A stretch of DNA of 64,000 nt from Nocardia arizonensis (GTDB lineage Bacteria > Actinomycetota > Actinomycetes > Mycobacteriales > Mycobacteriaceae), in NCBI RefSeq assembly GCF_001310275.1, contig NZ_LGYZ01000133.1, forward strand, positions 62,001 through 126,000. The letters are read 5' to 3'. Numbering within the stretch: position 1 is the first letter of the stretch; the number at the start of each line of letters is the position of its first letter. The position numbers and the translations under genes are program-made. Shown one piece after another: positions 39,368-47,698 of the stretch. The notes beneath the pieces are model-generated. The model was given only the letters and a program-made list of their open reading frames with translations. It ran no database searches and was not told the origin of the DNA.

Positions 39368-40638
39368 CGGGAGTTCTCCTTCGGGTGCATCGGCGGCATC
39401 GCCAGATTCATGGGTGGGCAGGGCTGGAAGGTGACCGGAAGCGCGGCCAGGGCGCGGTGGAAGGGTCCGGGGCGCCACGTCGGTGCCTCGGCGGCGAAGG
39501 TGAGATCGGGAATGGCGTCGATCAGCAGCTCGACGGCGCGGGCGACGATGATTCCGGCGATGTCGCGTGCCCGTGTCGGGCATGCGTGTGCCCCGGCGCC
39601 CCAGGACAGGTGAGAGTGGTTGCCGTCCCGATCGATCCCCTGCTGGTCGACGGCGGGATCGGTGTTGCAGGCGGCGTAACTGATCAGCACCGGCTGGTGC
39701 GCAGGAAGCCACACGTCCTCGATCAACAGCGGTTGCGGTGGATAGGTGGCCCCGAAGTTCGGTAGCGGGGTGTCGGTGAAAAGCACCTCGGCGATCGCGT
39801 CCCGGACCGAGAGTGATCCGCCGTGCACATCGCCGCCGAACCGTTCGTCGCGCAGGGTCAGCAGCACCGCGTTGGTGATCAGATTGCACGTCGGCTCCGT
39901 GCCCGGACCCAGCAACAGCGCGGTCTGTTCGACGACCTCGACATCATCGAGGCCCGCTGGATGCTCGATCAGCCGCGATATCACGTCATCGCCGGGCGCG
40001 GCGCGTTTGGCCTGCACGGCCTTATACAGCGCCTCCCCGAACCGCGGGCCTGCCTCGGCGTCGCCGTCGAGCATGGCCGCCATCTGCGCCCACGCCGAAT
40101 GCGCGTCCTCCGGTGCCAGGCCCAACAGCCCGCACATCACCCAGAACGTCAGCGGGTAGGCGTATTGACCGCGCAGATCCGCCCGACCCACCTCACAGAA
40201 GGTGTTGATCAGCAGCTGGGCATGGTCATCGATGATCCTCTCCACCCTGAACCGGTCGATCCCGGTCAGCGCGTCGTTGATCGCGCCCCGATACCGTTTG
40301 TGGTCGGGTCCGGCCGTGCGCAGTCCGTTGCGCCGCCCCCGCAACACCTCGAATACCGAACTGCTCGGGTCGGCGGTTTCCTCCCATCGCGACGGGGCCG
40401 CCGGGAAATGCTCCTCGTCGTGCATGACCCGCAGCGCGGTCCGATAACCGACCACCAACGTGGCCGCTACCCCCGGCGCCAACCACACCGGCACCAGCGA
40501 CCCGTACTGCGCGCGCATCTCCCGGTACGCGGCGAGTGGATCAGCGGCGAATTCCTCCGAATACAGCGACACCCGCTCCTCGCCGTCGACCGCCGCCCCC
40601 GGACCGAACGGGCATCGAGCCTGAGTCGGGGCCGTCAC
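39364..40638 (-). CDS. cytochrome P450 lacking the ExxR arginine (CYP157-like)
   Basis: A 424-residue P450 with an N-terminus MTAPTQARCPFGPG, I-helix region LLLGPGTEPTCNL and a heme loop SWGAGAHACPTRARDIA with Cys. The K-helix reads EVLFTDTP where EXXR is expected, so the Arg is Phe. Loss of ExxR is a known trait of CYP157, which pairs with CYP154 in Streptomyces conservon loci. Here it overlaps a canonical P450 by 4 bases, so the pair may have the same cooperative relationship. The conservon proteins themselves (roadblock, DUF742, GTPase) are absent. Confidence 0.87.
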   Translation of the reverse strand: MTAPTQARCPFGPGAAVDGEERVSLYSEEFAADPLAAYREMRAQYGSLVPVWLAPGVAATLVVGYRTALRVMHDEEHFPAAPSRWEETADPSSSVFEVLRGRRNGLRTAGPDHKRYRGAINDALTGIDRFRVERIIDDHAQLLINTFCEVGRADLRGQYAYPLTFWVMCGLLGLAPEDAHSAWAQMAAMLDGDAEAGPRFGEALYKAVQAKRAAPGDDVISRLIEHPAGLDDVEVVEQTALLLGPGTEPTCNLITNAVLLTLRDERFGGDVHGGSLSVRDAIAEVLFTDTPLPNFGATYPPQPLLIEDVWLPAHQPVLISYAACNTDPAVDQQGIDRDGNHSHLSWGAGAHACPTRARDIAGIIVARAVELLIDAIPDLTFAAEAPTWRPGPFHRALAALPVTFQPCPPMNLAMPPMHPKENSR

Positions 40639-41171
40639 CGGCGGCCCTCCTGCTGCCGCACGGCCGCACCGATGTCCACGGTCAGCTTGGCCAACGGGTT
40701 GAATTCCGCCAGTCGGCCGGTTGGTCGCCGCAACCAGGCGCGCACAGGGTCGTCCGGGCCGGGCAACGGCAGCTCCGTGCCGCCGACCGTGCGGATCGCC
40801 GCCACCTGGAACAGGCCCACGGCGACCTCCAGCGTCGGCGCGGGGACCTCCGGCGTCGATGCTCGCTGCATCAGGTGCACCGGCCGCTGGTCACCCGCCG
40901 GTGCCGCACTCGTCAGGAAGGTCAGGAAATCGGTTCTCCAGTTCTCCACGACCGGGGTCGCAACGCCCTGCTTGTCCAGCGCCTCGAGAACCCGGACCCC
41001 GAGGGCGCGGGGCATCTGAATGGCCTCCACCACGCCGGTGCGCAGCAGGATGCGTCCCTGCTTGCTGACCGTGGTGTCGAAGTCGTGCTCGTCGCGGTAC
41101 TGCTCGCTCATCCGCTCGGCCGCGGCGATGTCGGTCTCTTCATCGACGGCCTGTTGCTCTAGGGTGATCAT
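40635..41171 (-). CDS. 178-residue protein of unknown function heading the operon
   Basis: ATG at 41171 (MITLEQQAVDEETD). Blocks such as GRILLRTGVVEAIQMPRALG, VRVLEALDKQG and WRTDFLTFLTS, then LFQVAAIRTVGGTELPLPGP look like a mixed alpha/beta fold. It faintly recalls the N-terminal fold of actinobacterial prim-pol-like proteins, but I do not claim that. It is the first gene of the minus-strand operon running to 30.6 kb and overlaps the first P450 by 4 bases. Confidence 0.6.
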   Translation of the reverse strand: MITLEQQAVDEETDIAAAERMSEQYRDEHDFDTTVSKQGRILLRTGVVEAIQMPRALGVRVLEALDKQGVATPVVENWRTDFLTFLTSAAPAGDQRPVHLMQRASTPEVPAPTLEVAVGLFQVAAIRTVGGTELPLPGPDDPVRAWLRRPTGRLAEFNPLAKLTVDIGAAVRQQEGRR

Positions 41172-41352
41172 GGTCTGAATTCCTCGTACGGTTGGGATCA
41201 AGACAGCCGTCCTCGACGACGGCACAGGGAAAGGCGCTCAGCGCCCGACGAAGGCTCCGCACCTGGGTCTGCGGCATCGGTGAATGCGCGATAATCCACG
41301 GCGAGTGCGGAATTCATGCACCTCAGCATCGGCACACCCCACCGAATGGGGA

Positions 41353-41390
41353 ACTGCACTAGCGCCGCACCGCACTGCAACATCACTGCA
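41353..41390. promoter_or_regulatory. three ACTGCA repeats in the divergent promoter region
   Basis: ACTGCA occurs at 41353-41358, 41374-41379 and 41385-41390 between the operon running left (start 41171) and the aminotransferase gene running right (start 41445). The clustering is suggestive of regulator half-sites. Spacing (21 and 11 bases) matches one and two helical turns. No binding protein can be named. Confidence 0.35.
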
Positions 41391-41444
41391 CTTCCGCAGT
41401 AGCCCACTGCCGCACGACGGTGGATGGGTGGAAAACTGGGCGGC

Positions 41445-42230
41445 ATGACAGAACTCAACGGCGTCCCGGTCACCGCCGACGATCTCGCGTCGCTGGCGCT
41501 GGTCGGCTACGGACACTTCACCTCGATGCGGGTCGAGCAAGGCGGCGCGGTACGCGGCCTGAACCTGCACATGGACCGCCTCCGCCGCGACTGTCAAACC
41601 GTCTTCGCCGCCGACCTGGACACCGAGCGTGTCCGCGAATACGTCCGCCACGCCATCCGCGGTGCCGCCGCGCCTCTGGTCGTGCGGGTGACCATCTACG
41701 ATCCGGCGCTCACCCTCGCCCGGCCCGGCGACGCGGCCGAACCGCACGTGCTGATCACCATGCGGTCCGCGCCGTCCGCGACCGCTGGCCCGCTGCGTCT
41801 GCAACCGGTCGTGTATTCGCGAGATCTGCCGCGGGTCAAACACGTCGGACTCTTCGGTGCCCTGCACCAGCGCGCACTGGCCCAGCGCGCCGGATTCGAC
41901 GACGTCGTGTTCACCGAGCCGGACGGCACGATCACCGAGATCGGCACCAGCAACATCGCTTTCGTCCGCCGCGACGGCCAGTTGGTGTGGCCGCACGCCG
42001 AAGTGCTCGTCGGCACCACCATGCGACTGCTCAACCAGGTCCGTGACGAAGAAGTCCTCACCGAGCACGTCACCCTCACCCAGCTCCCCGACTACGCCGG
42101 AGCCGTAGCGACCAACGCCGCGACCGGGGTCCGGCCGGTGATCAGCATCGACGAGCACCACTGGCCCGAACACGAAGTGGTCGAGAAGCTGCGCGCTCAG
42201 TACGAATCCATTCCGCCACAGCGGATCTAG
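41445..42230 (+). CDS. PLP-dependent class IV aminotransferase (BCAT/ADC-lyase fold)
   Basis: A 261-residue fold-type IV enzyme. LNLHMDRLRRDCQ near the start, the catalytic Lys region DLPRVKHVGLFG (Lys ~131), FTEPDGTITEIGTSNIAFV (phosphate/PLP binding and substrate loop) and VGTTMRLL identify it. It could transaminate an amino acid or a keto acid, or act as aminodeoxychorismate lyase. It is a candidate for the amination step of the nearby prephenate-derived pathway. The ATG at 41445 was preferred to the upstream ATG at 41424 because family alignment begins here. Confidence 0.87.
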   Translation: MTELNGVPVTADDLASLALVGYGHFTSMRVEQGGAVRGLNLHMDRLRRDCQTVFAADLDTERVREYVRHAIRGAAAPLVVRVTIYDPALTLARPGDAAEPHVLITMRSAPSATAGPLRLQPVVYSRDLPRVKHVGLFGALHQRALAQRAGFDDVVFTEPDGTITEIGTSNIAFVRRDGQLVWPHAEVLVGTTMRLLNQVRDEEVLTEHVTLTQLPDYAGAVATNAATGVRPVISIDEHHWPEHEVVEKLRAQYESIPPQRI

Positions 42231-42296
42231 TCTCACCCCGCGCCAGGAGGCCACTAGGCTGATACGCCACCGCAAGGAGAAGGGGTAGACGCGGAA

Positions 42297-43232
42297 ATGA
42301 TCAGCCTGGTGAAGCCCTGGACCGGCGCCGAAGTGACGGCGCTGCGCCGCGCGCTGCGCATGTCGTTGCTCGACTTCGCCGCCTACCTGGGAGTCAGCCC
42401 ACGCGGCGTGTCCCTCTGGGAGGCCAAGGGCGCCGAGATCGAGCCGCGCCCGGTCAACCAAGCCGCCCTCGACACCTCGCTCAAACGACTCAGCGCCGAC
42501 GAACTCGCCCGCTTCGTCCAGTTGGTACCGGCCGAGGCCATCACCGAAGCCCCCGAGGACGAAGACCTCGTCCAGCCCGACCGCGCCCGACATCCCGTCG
42601 ACGGACGATGGATGACCCGCATCCCCGACAGCGTCTACCTGTCCGGACCACTCGACCAACCCGTATGGCTGCCCGACTACTGGATCGACACCTACCCGGT
42701 CACCAACGGCGACTACGCCCTGTTCGTCGGCGCCATCGGCCACCCACCGCCGCAACACTGGACCGGCCGCCACCCACCCCCGGAGATCAACAATCACCCC
42801 GTCGTGTGGGTCACCCACGACGACGCCAGCGCCTACGCACGCTGGGCCGGAAAACGCCTCCCCACCGCCCATGAATGGGAAAAAGCCGCACGCGGCACCC
42901 GCGGCGCGACCTGGCCGTGGGGCGACCAAGCCACCCCAGCGAAATGCAACTGCAAACGCGACCGCACCATCGGCACCACCACCCCCGTCGACCGCTACAA
43001 ATCCGGCGTCAGCCCCTACGGCGTCTACGACCTCGCGGGCAACGTCTGGGAATGGCTGTCCACCGAAACCGCCCTCGGCCGATACGAACTCAAAGGCTCG
43101 AGCTTCCACTCCCTGCTCGAAGCCGCCGCAGCCGCGGCCTTCAACGACGCCGACCGGCTCATGCTCGACGACGACACCGGATTCCGTTGTGCCACAACTA
43201 ACCTTGATGCCACACCGACGACAGGAATTTGA
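42297..43232 (+). CDS. HTH regulator fused to a SUMF1/formylglycine-generating-enzyme-like domain
   Basis: A 311-residue fusion. Residues ~8-60 form an XRE-like helix-turn-helix (GAEVTALRRALRMSLLDFA, YLGVSPRGVSLWEAKGAEI). From ~105 on is a SUMF1 (FGE-sulfatase) domain: DYWIDTYPVTNGDYALFV, PVVWVTHDDASAYARWAGKRLP, EWEKAARGTRGATWPWGD, GVYDLAGNVWEW and a GFRCAT end. The Cys pair used by true formylglycine-generating enzymes is missing from the last segment, so it is more likely a ligand-binding or sensor domain. The HTH-SUMF1 pairing suggests a regulator. RBS AAGGAGAAGGGG lies before the ATG. Confidence 0.8.
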   Translation: MISLVKPWTGAEVTALRRALRMSLLDFAAYLGVSPRGVSLWEAKGAEIEPRPVNQAALDTSLKRLSADELARFVQLVPAEAITEAPEDEDLVQPDRARHPVDGRWMTRIPDSVYLSGPLDQPVWLPDYWIDTYPVTNGDYALFVGAIGHPPPQHWTGRHPPPEINNHPVVWVTHDDASAYARWAGKRLPTAHEWEKAARGTRGATWPWGDQATPAKCNCKRDRTIGTTTPVDRYKSGVSPYGVYDLAGNVWEWLSTETALGRYELKGSSFHSLLEAAAAAAFNDADRLMLDDDTGFRCATTNLDATPTTGI

Positions 43233-43534
43233 TCGCGACTGGACAGAGTGTCCACACATCGGACATCGCCAGTCCGCGACATCTGCACACGTGCGAAACT
43301 GCACGGCGACCACAGTTTCAACGGCCGATGAAAAAGGCTCAAATCCCGCAGATTGAAGAATTCCGGGAACTCTGGTGTGCCGAATCGGCTTCGACAAACT
43401 GTCCATCAGAGCCTCCTACCTCGGTCGATTCGGTCGCGAATCGACGAAATCCCCCTGCGTAATCAGTCCGAGTAACTATTCGGCTCGTCGCTTCAGATCA
43501 GTCTGCGCGGCGCTCTAGTCTTGGTGTAGACCTT
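43233..43534. other. intergenic region without a convincing gene
   Basis: About 300 bases, lower in GC than the genes around it, hold only short unconvincing frames. It ends in the inverted repeat at 43535. I see no RNA gene here. Confidence 0.6.
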
Positions 43535-43562
43535 CGATGCGGACACAAATCTGTCCGCATCG
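43535..43562. promoter_or_regulatory. perfect 11-bp inverted repeat, likely autoregulatory operator
   Basis: CGATGCGGACA (43535-43545) pairs with TGTCCGCATCG (43552-43562) across a 6-base spacer, just 26 bases before the start of an HTH regulator. An ATG lies inside the repeat at 43537; the repeat argues for use of the ATG at 43588 instead. Confidence 0.55.
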
Positions 43563-43587
43563 GGCACCGAATCCAAGGGACCAATGG

Positions 43588-44901
43588 ATGCCACAGCAGA
43601 TGCGTGAGTTGATCGTTGAAACACCGCACCAGGTGTTCGGGGCGGAACTACGGCACTGGCGGCTCCTGCGCGGACTCTCACAGACGGCCCTCGGCGCACT
43701 GACCACCGATAGCGGTTCCCTCATCGGCAAAATCGAGAAGGCTCAGCGGATTTGCCACCTAGAGCTCGCGCAGCGCTTAGACACGGCACTGAACACCCAA
43801 GGCGCACTCGAGCGGATGTGGCGGCGCATAGAACAAGCCGCTACCAACCCCAGCATCGACACCACGGCCGATGCTGAGGCAGTACTACCGGGCAACCCAT
43901 GGGCAGCATTGCCGTTGCCCGAGCTCCTGCGGGACTGGGAAGCCGGCGACACCCCAGAAGTTCCTCGTGGCGCGAGTAGAAGGCGCGTCGGACAAGCCGA
44001 CATCGACATCATGTGGTCGATGTGCAACACCCTGACCACCGCCGATCGCCATCTCGGTGGCGGCTACGCGCGCGACGCCCTGACACAATTCCTGACCAGC
44101 ACTGTCACGCCCGCACTGCACGGAACCTACGACGCGACGATCGCCACCGAGTTGCACACCGTCAGTGCACGTCTCGCTGACCTGGCCGGGTTCATGTCCT
44201 TCGACACCTCCCGGCACACATCTGCACGAGCGTGGTTCCGCACCGCCCTCGCGTTGGCCAAGTCTGCTGACAACCTCGCGCTCGGAGCGCATATATTCAG
44301 CGACATGGCCATGCAGGCGCACCACACCGGCCACCCAGCCGACGCGGTCACCCTTGCCGAGACAGCTGTGGGAACAGCCCGCCAATCCGGCTCACCATCG
44401 ACCATCGCTCGCAGCAGCGCTCTGCTGGCGCGGGCACACGCCCTTGCCGGCGACCGCGGCCCAGCCGTCCAGGCACTCGTGGCCGCCGAACGCCAACTCG
44501 ACCGCGCTCGGCCCAACGACGAGCCCCCCTGGATTCGATTCTTCACCCACGAACAGCTCGCCGCCGAGGCGATGTACGTCGCTAGCGACAGCGGCCAATT
44601 CGAGCTGGTACAACACCACGCACCCCTCGTCTTGGCGTCCACTGGCGAGATGGAACGCCGCTACGTCCTCGCCTCGTCAACCCTTGCTGGCTCCCACATG
44701 GCCCATCCACGTCAAGCCGACGTCGACCAAGCCGCGCAGATCCTTATCGAGGCATTGCCCGCAGCCAGCACTGTCGTGAGCAGTCGCGGACTCGACGCGA
44801 TCAATACCGTCCGCCGTCAGCTCGCCGCGCACTCCGAACGAGAGCTGGTTCGACAGGTCGAGCACGACTTCGCCGAGGCTATGGCGCCGACCGGACAATG
44901 A
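43588..44901 (+). CDS. HTH regulator with TPR-like domain
   Basis: A 437-residue regulator. ATG at 43588 with an AAGGGA box. Residues ~15-75 are an XRE helix-turn-helix (FGAELRHWRLLRGLSQTALG, DSGSLIGKIEKAQRI). The rest is a long tetratricopeptide-type helical domain (AWFRTALALAKSADNLALGA, AVTLAETAVGTARQSGS). This architecture is common in Streptomyces and Nocardia as pathway regulators sensing small ligands. Its stop overlaps the next kinase gene. It is the probable regulator of its own unit and perhaps of the operon to its right. Confidence 0.85.
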   Translation: MPQQMRELIVETPHQVFGAELRHWRLLRGLSQTALGALTTDSGSLIGKIEKAQRICHLELAQRLDTALNTQGALERMWRRIEQAATNPSIDTTADAEAVLPGNPWAALPLPELLRDWEAGDTPEVPRGASRRRVGQADIDIMWSMCNTLTTADRHLGGGYARDALTQFLTSTVTPALHGTYDATIATELHTVSARLADLAGFMSFDTSRHTSARAWFRTALALAKSADNLALGAHIFSDMAMQAHHTGHPADAVTLAETAVGTARQSGSPSTIARSSALLARAHALAGDRGPAVQALVAAERQLDRARPNDEPPWIRFFTHEQLAAEAMYVASDSGQFELVQHHAPLVLASTGEMERRYVLASSTLAGSHMAHPRQADVDQAAQILIEALPAASTVVSSRGLDAINTVRRQLAAHSERELVRQVEHDFAEAMAPTGQ

Positions 44902-45812
44902 CCACAACTGCCAGTCTCCATTCGAGCCTTTACACAGCCTGCACAGCACACGGGCTGAGCACAGCCGGAGCACGGCTCATCCATCACTCCAGCAACGCTG
45001 TATTCGTCCTGCCGGAGCACAACGCGGTCGCCCGAATTTCCACCGGTGCCGCAGACCTTCCGCGGGCCCAGCGAACCAGAGCCCTCACCCTGTCACTCGC
45101 CGACGCCGGCTTCGGCACCACTACGCCCCTTCCGCACGCAACCCCGATCATCGTCGACGGCCACGACGTCAGCTTCTGGGTCTACTATCCGCAGCCCACA
45201 GGACAACCGTCGCCGACTTCCCGCGAGCTCGGAACACTGCTCCGCACACTTCATTCCACGGCAGTGCCAACCCACGTCGAACTCCCACAGTGGGTTCCGC
45301 TCGAATCTCTGCACTCCGCACTCACCGATCCGAACACTGAGACCGACCACCTCGGTGTGGACGAACGGCATCGGTTGCTCGACATGGTGTACGCCGTTCG
45401 CCAAGACATCACCGATCTCGAATGGCCCCTCGGCGACGGTCTGCTGCACGGTGACGCCTGGGCGGGCAATCTACTCTGGCACGACACCGGTTCCGCAGTC
45501 CGTCCCATCCTCGGGGATTGGGATTGGGCCAGCATCGGCCCGCTCGAGGTAGACCTGATCCCGACCTGGCACGCCGCGATACGCTTCGGACGAGATCAGG
45601 AATGGGTCGAGAATTTCATCGACGAGTACGGCTACGACCTGCGCGACGACTCCCGTGGATTCCAGGTGCTCCGCCGAATGCGGGATCTGGTCCAAGTAAG
45701 CGGCCCGCTCCGCCGCGCAGGCACCTCTCCGGATCATGCGGCGCGTCTGCGACAGCGAGTCGAAGGCATCCTGTCCGGAGACGAACACGGCCCATGGAGC
45801 CAGTACACCTGA
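44898..45812 (+). CDS. aminoglycoside phosphotransferase (APH)-family kinase
   Basis: A 304-residue kinase. The active-site loop LLHGDAWAGNLLW (HGDxxxxN, catalytic Asp) and GDWDWASIGPLEVDL (metal-binding DxD) are complete; the lysine of subdomain II (NAVARISTG) is not obvious. Members phosphorylate antibiotics, choline, homoserine or sugars. It overlaps the regulator by 4 bases, so they form a pair: a regulator and a modifying enzyme. The substrate cannot be told; self-resistance or a pathway intermediate are both possible. Confidence 0.83.
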   Translation: MTTTASLHSSLYTACTAHGLSTAGARLIHHSSNAVFVLPEHNAVARISTGAADLPRAQRTRALTLSLADAGFGTTTPLPHATPIIVDGHDVSFWVYYPQPTGQPSPTSRELGTLLRTLHSTAVPTHVELPQWVPLESLHSALTDPNTETDHLGVDERHRLLDMVYAVRQDITDLEWPLGDGLLHGDAWAGNLLWHDTGSAVRPILGDWDWASIGPLEVDLIPTWHAAIRFGRDQEWVENFIDEYGYDLRDDSRGFQVLRRMRDLVQVSGPLRRAGTSPDHAARLRQRVEGILSGDEHGPWSQYT

Positions 45813-45877
45813 CTCGTACCGCGGCCAGCTGCCGCATGCGATGCAGTCGCTCGCTCGATGCCGATCCCTGGATCTGA

Positions 45878-46864
45878 TCAGGGTGTCGTGACTCGGGCAG
45901 CCCGATGGAATTGCCAGGCGTCGCTGATGATGGTGGTCAGGTCGGGGTGTTGGGGTTCCCATCCGAGTTGGTGGTGGGCTTTGGTGCTGGAGGCGATGCA
46001 GATGGCGGGGTCGCCGGGGCGTCTGTCTCGGGTGTGGACGGGGAAGTCGGTGCCGGTGATTTCACGGACGGTGTCGAGGACTTGGCGGTTGGTGAAGCCG
46101 TTGCCGTTGCCGAGGTTGTAGATCTCGTGGCGGCCGGGCCGGGTGGCTTCCAGGGCGAGCAGGTGGGCGGTGGCGAGGTCGGCGACGTGGATGTAATCGC
46201 GGACGCAGGTGCCGTCGCTGGTGGGATAGTCGTCGCCGTAGAGGGTGAATTCAGGGCGGTCTCCGCTGGCGGCTTGCAGCAGGATGGGGATCAGGTGTGA
46301 TTCGGGGTCGTGGCGTTCGCCGAGGTGGGTTCCGTCGGGGGTGAGGACGGCGCCGGAGGCGTTGAAGTAGCGCAGGCATGTGGCGCCGAGGGTGGTGGCG
46401 CCGCATTCTCCGGCGATGAGTTGGTCGACGGTGGCTTTGGTGGCGGCGTAGGGGTTGTTGGGGCGGACTTCGGCGGTTTCGTCGAAGGCGGTGGTGCCGT
46501 CGCCGGTGTACATGCTGCCGGTGGAGGAGAAGATCAGTCGCGGGGTTGCGGCGGTGCGGATGGCGCGCAGCAGCGCGAGGCTGCCTTCGATGTTGTTGGC
46601 CCAGTATTTCTCGGGGTCGCGGACCGATTCGGCGACTTCGATACTGGCCGCGAAGTGCAGGACTCCGTCGAAACCGGCGGTGGGGGTGAGGATGTCGGCG
46701 ACGTCGTGGACGCGCATGTGGTGGAAGGTCGCGGCGGCGGGCAGGGTGTCGGCGTGGCCGGTGGACAGGTCGTCGATGATCTCGACGTCGTGTCCGGCGG
46801 CGAGGAGTTGGTGGGTGACGACCGATCCGATGTAGCCGGCGCCGCCGGTGACGAGCAGCTTCAC
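45878..46864 (-). CDS. galE: UDP-glucose 4-epimerase-like SDR
   Basis: A 328-residue extended SDR. NAD motif TGGAGYIGS at the start, FSSTGSMYTGD (Ser), PYAATK (YxxxK catalytic pair) and LRYFNASGA, as in GalE. It should interconvert UDP-glucose and UDP-galactose or a relative, pointing to a sugar on the operon product. It is the last gene of the eight-gene operon, 27 bases after the methyltransferase. Alternative: general cell-wall sugar metabolism. Confidence 0.9.
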   Translation of the reverse strand: MKLLVTGGAGYIGSVVTHQLLAAGHDVEIIDDLSTGHADTLPAAATFHHMRVHDVADILTPTAGFDGVLHFAASIEVAESVRDPEKYWANNIEGSLALLRAIRTAATPRLIFSSTGSMYTGDGTTAFDETAEVRPNNPYAATKATVDQLIAGECGATTLGATCLRYFNASGAVLTPDGTHLGERHDPESHLIPILLQAASGDRPEFTLYGDDYPTSDGTCVRDYIHVADLATAHLLALEATRPGRHEIYNLGNGNGFTNRQVLDTVREITGTDFPVHTRDRRPGDPAICIASSTKAHHQLGWEPQHPDLTTIISDAWQFHRAARVTTP

Positions 46865-46891
46865 AGGCGTGGATTGCCTTTCCGGGCAGTG

Positions 46892-47698
46892 TTATTCGAT
46901 GATGGCGGTAGCGACGATATATCCCTTGGGATCGCGCCAGACGCGGCCGGGGTGGCTGGCGAACCAGTCGCGGATTTCGGTGGTGACCGCGTCGAGGATC
47001 TCGGCGCGGTGCGGGCTCGCGGTGTCGATGCCGCAGAAGGAGAACAGGGCCTCGGCGAACCGGATCAGCGGTGGCGCGTTGTCGAAGACCAGCGCGTTGT
47101 CGAAGACCTGGATCTGGGGTTCGCCGATGGTCGTTTTCATCAGGTCGGGCAGCGTCGTGGAGTCGACTCCGTTGGTCATGTGCTCGGCTGGTCGCAGGCC
47201 GTAGGGCCGGGCGCAGTCGGTGATCAGTTCCCGGGTGCATGCCGCGGTCGCGTGATGATTGACAGTGACGCTCACCCGTCCCCCTGGCCGGGTGACGCGC
47301 GCGAATTCGCGCAGGGCCGCAGCGGGGTCGGGGACGTGGTAGAGCATGTGCCGGGCGGTGGTGCGGTCGAACTCGTCGTCGGCGAACAGCAGTGCGGCGG
47401 CTTCGGCGAGCACGGCCTCGACCCCCGGCACGACGGCGGTGGCGGTGACCATCGCGGGGGAATTGTCCACCCCGACCAACCGGCCACGGTGCCCGGACCG
47501 GGCGAGGTGGGCCAGGAAGCGGCCGTCGCCGCACCCGATATCGGCAAGGTCTTCACCGCCGGTCAGCTCGAGGGCGTCCAAGACGTGGGTGATGGGGTCG
47601 TCGGGGTGTTCGCTGTGGCGGGCGTGGGTGTCGATGCGGACCTGTAGCGGGCTGGTGTCGGCGTATTCGGAGGCCAGGGTGGGGCCGGGGTTGCTCAT
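46892..47698 (-). CDS. class I SAM-dependent methyltransferase
   Basis: A 268-residue methyltransferase. Motif I is LADIGCGDGRFLAHLA, followed by VGVDNSPAMV, FDRTTARHMLYHV and a RVTRPGGRVSVTV strand. The C-terminal half (VDSTTLPDLMKTTIG) is a substrate lid. O-, N- or C-methylation of a small molecule is expected. ATG at 47698 overlaps the amidohydrolase stop by 4 bases, so it belongs to the operon. Confidence 0.88.
   Translation of the reverse strand: MSNPGPTLASEYADTSPLQVRIDTHARHSEHPDDPITHVLDALELTGGEDLADIGCGDGRFLAHLARSGHRGRLVGVDNSPAMVTATAVVPGVEAVLAEAAALLFADDEFDRTTARHMLYHVPDPAAALREFARVTRPGGRVSVTVNHHATAACTRELITDCARPYGLRPAEHMTNGVDSTTLPDLMKTTIGEPQIQVFDNALVFDNAPPLIRFAEALFSFCGIDTASPHRAEILDAVTTEIRDWFASHPGRVWRDPKGYIVATAIIE

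Noticed and set aside
46310..47647. 445-codon plus-strand Gly/Val-rich frame
   Set aside because: It is antisense to galE and the methyltransferase gene, both with clear motifs.
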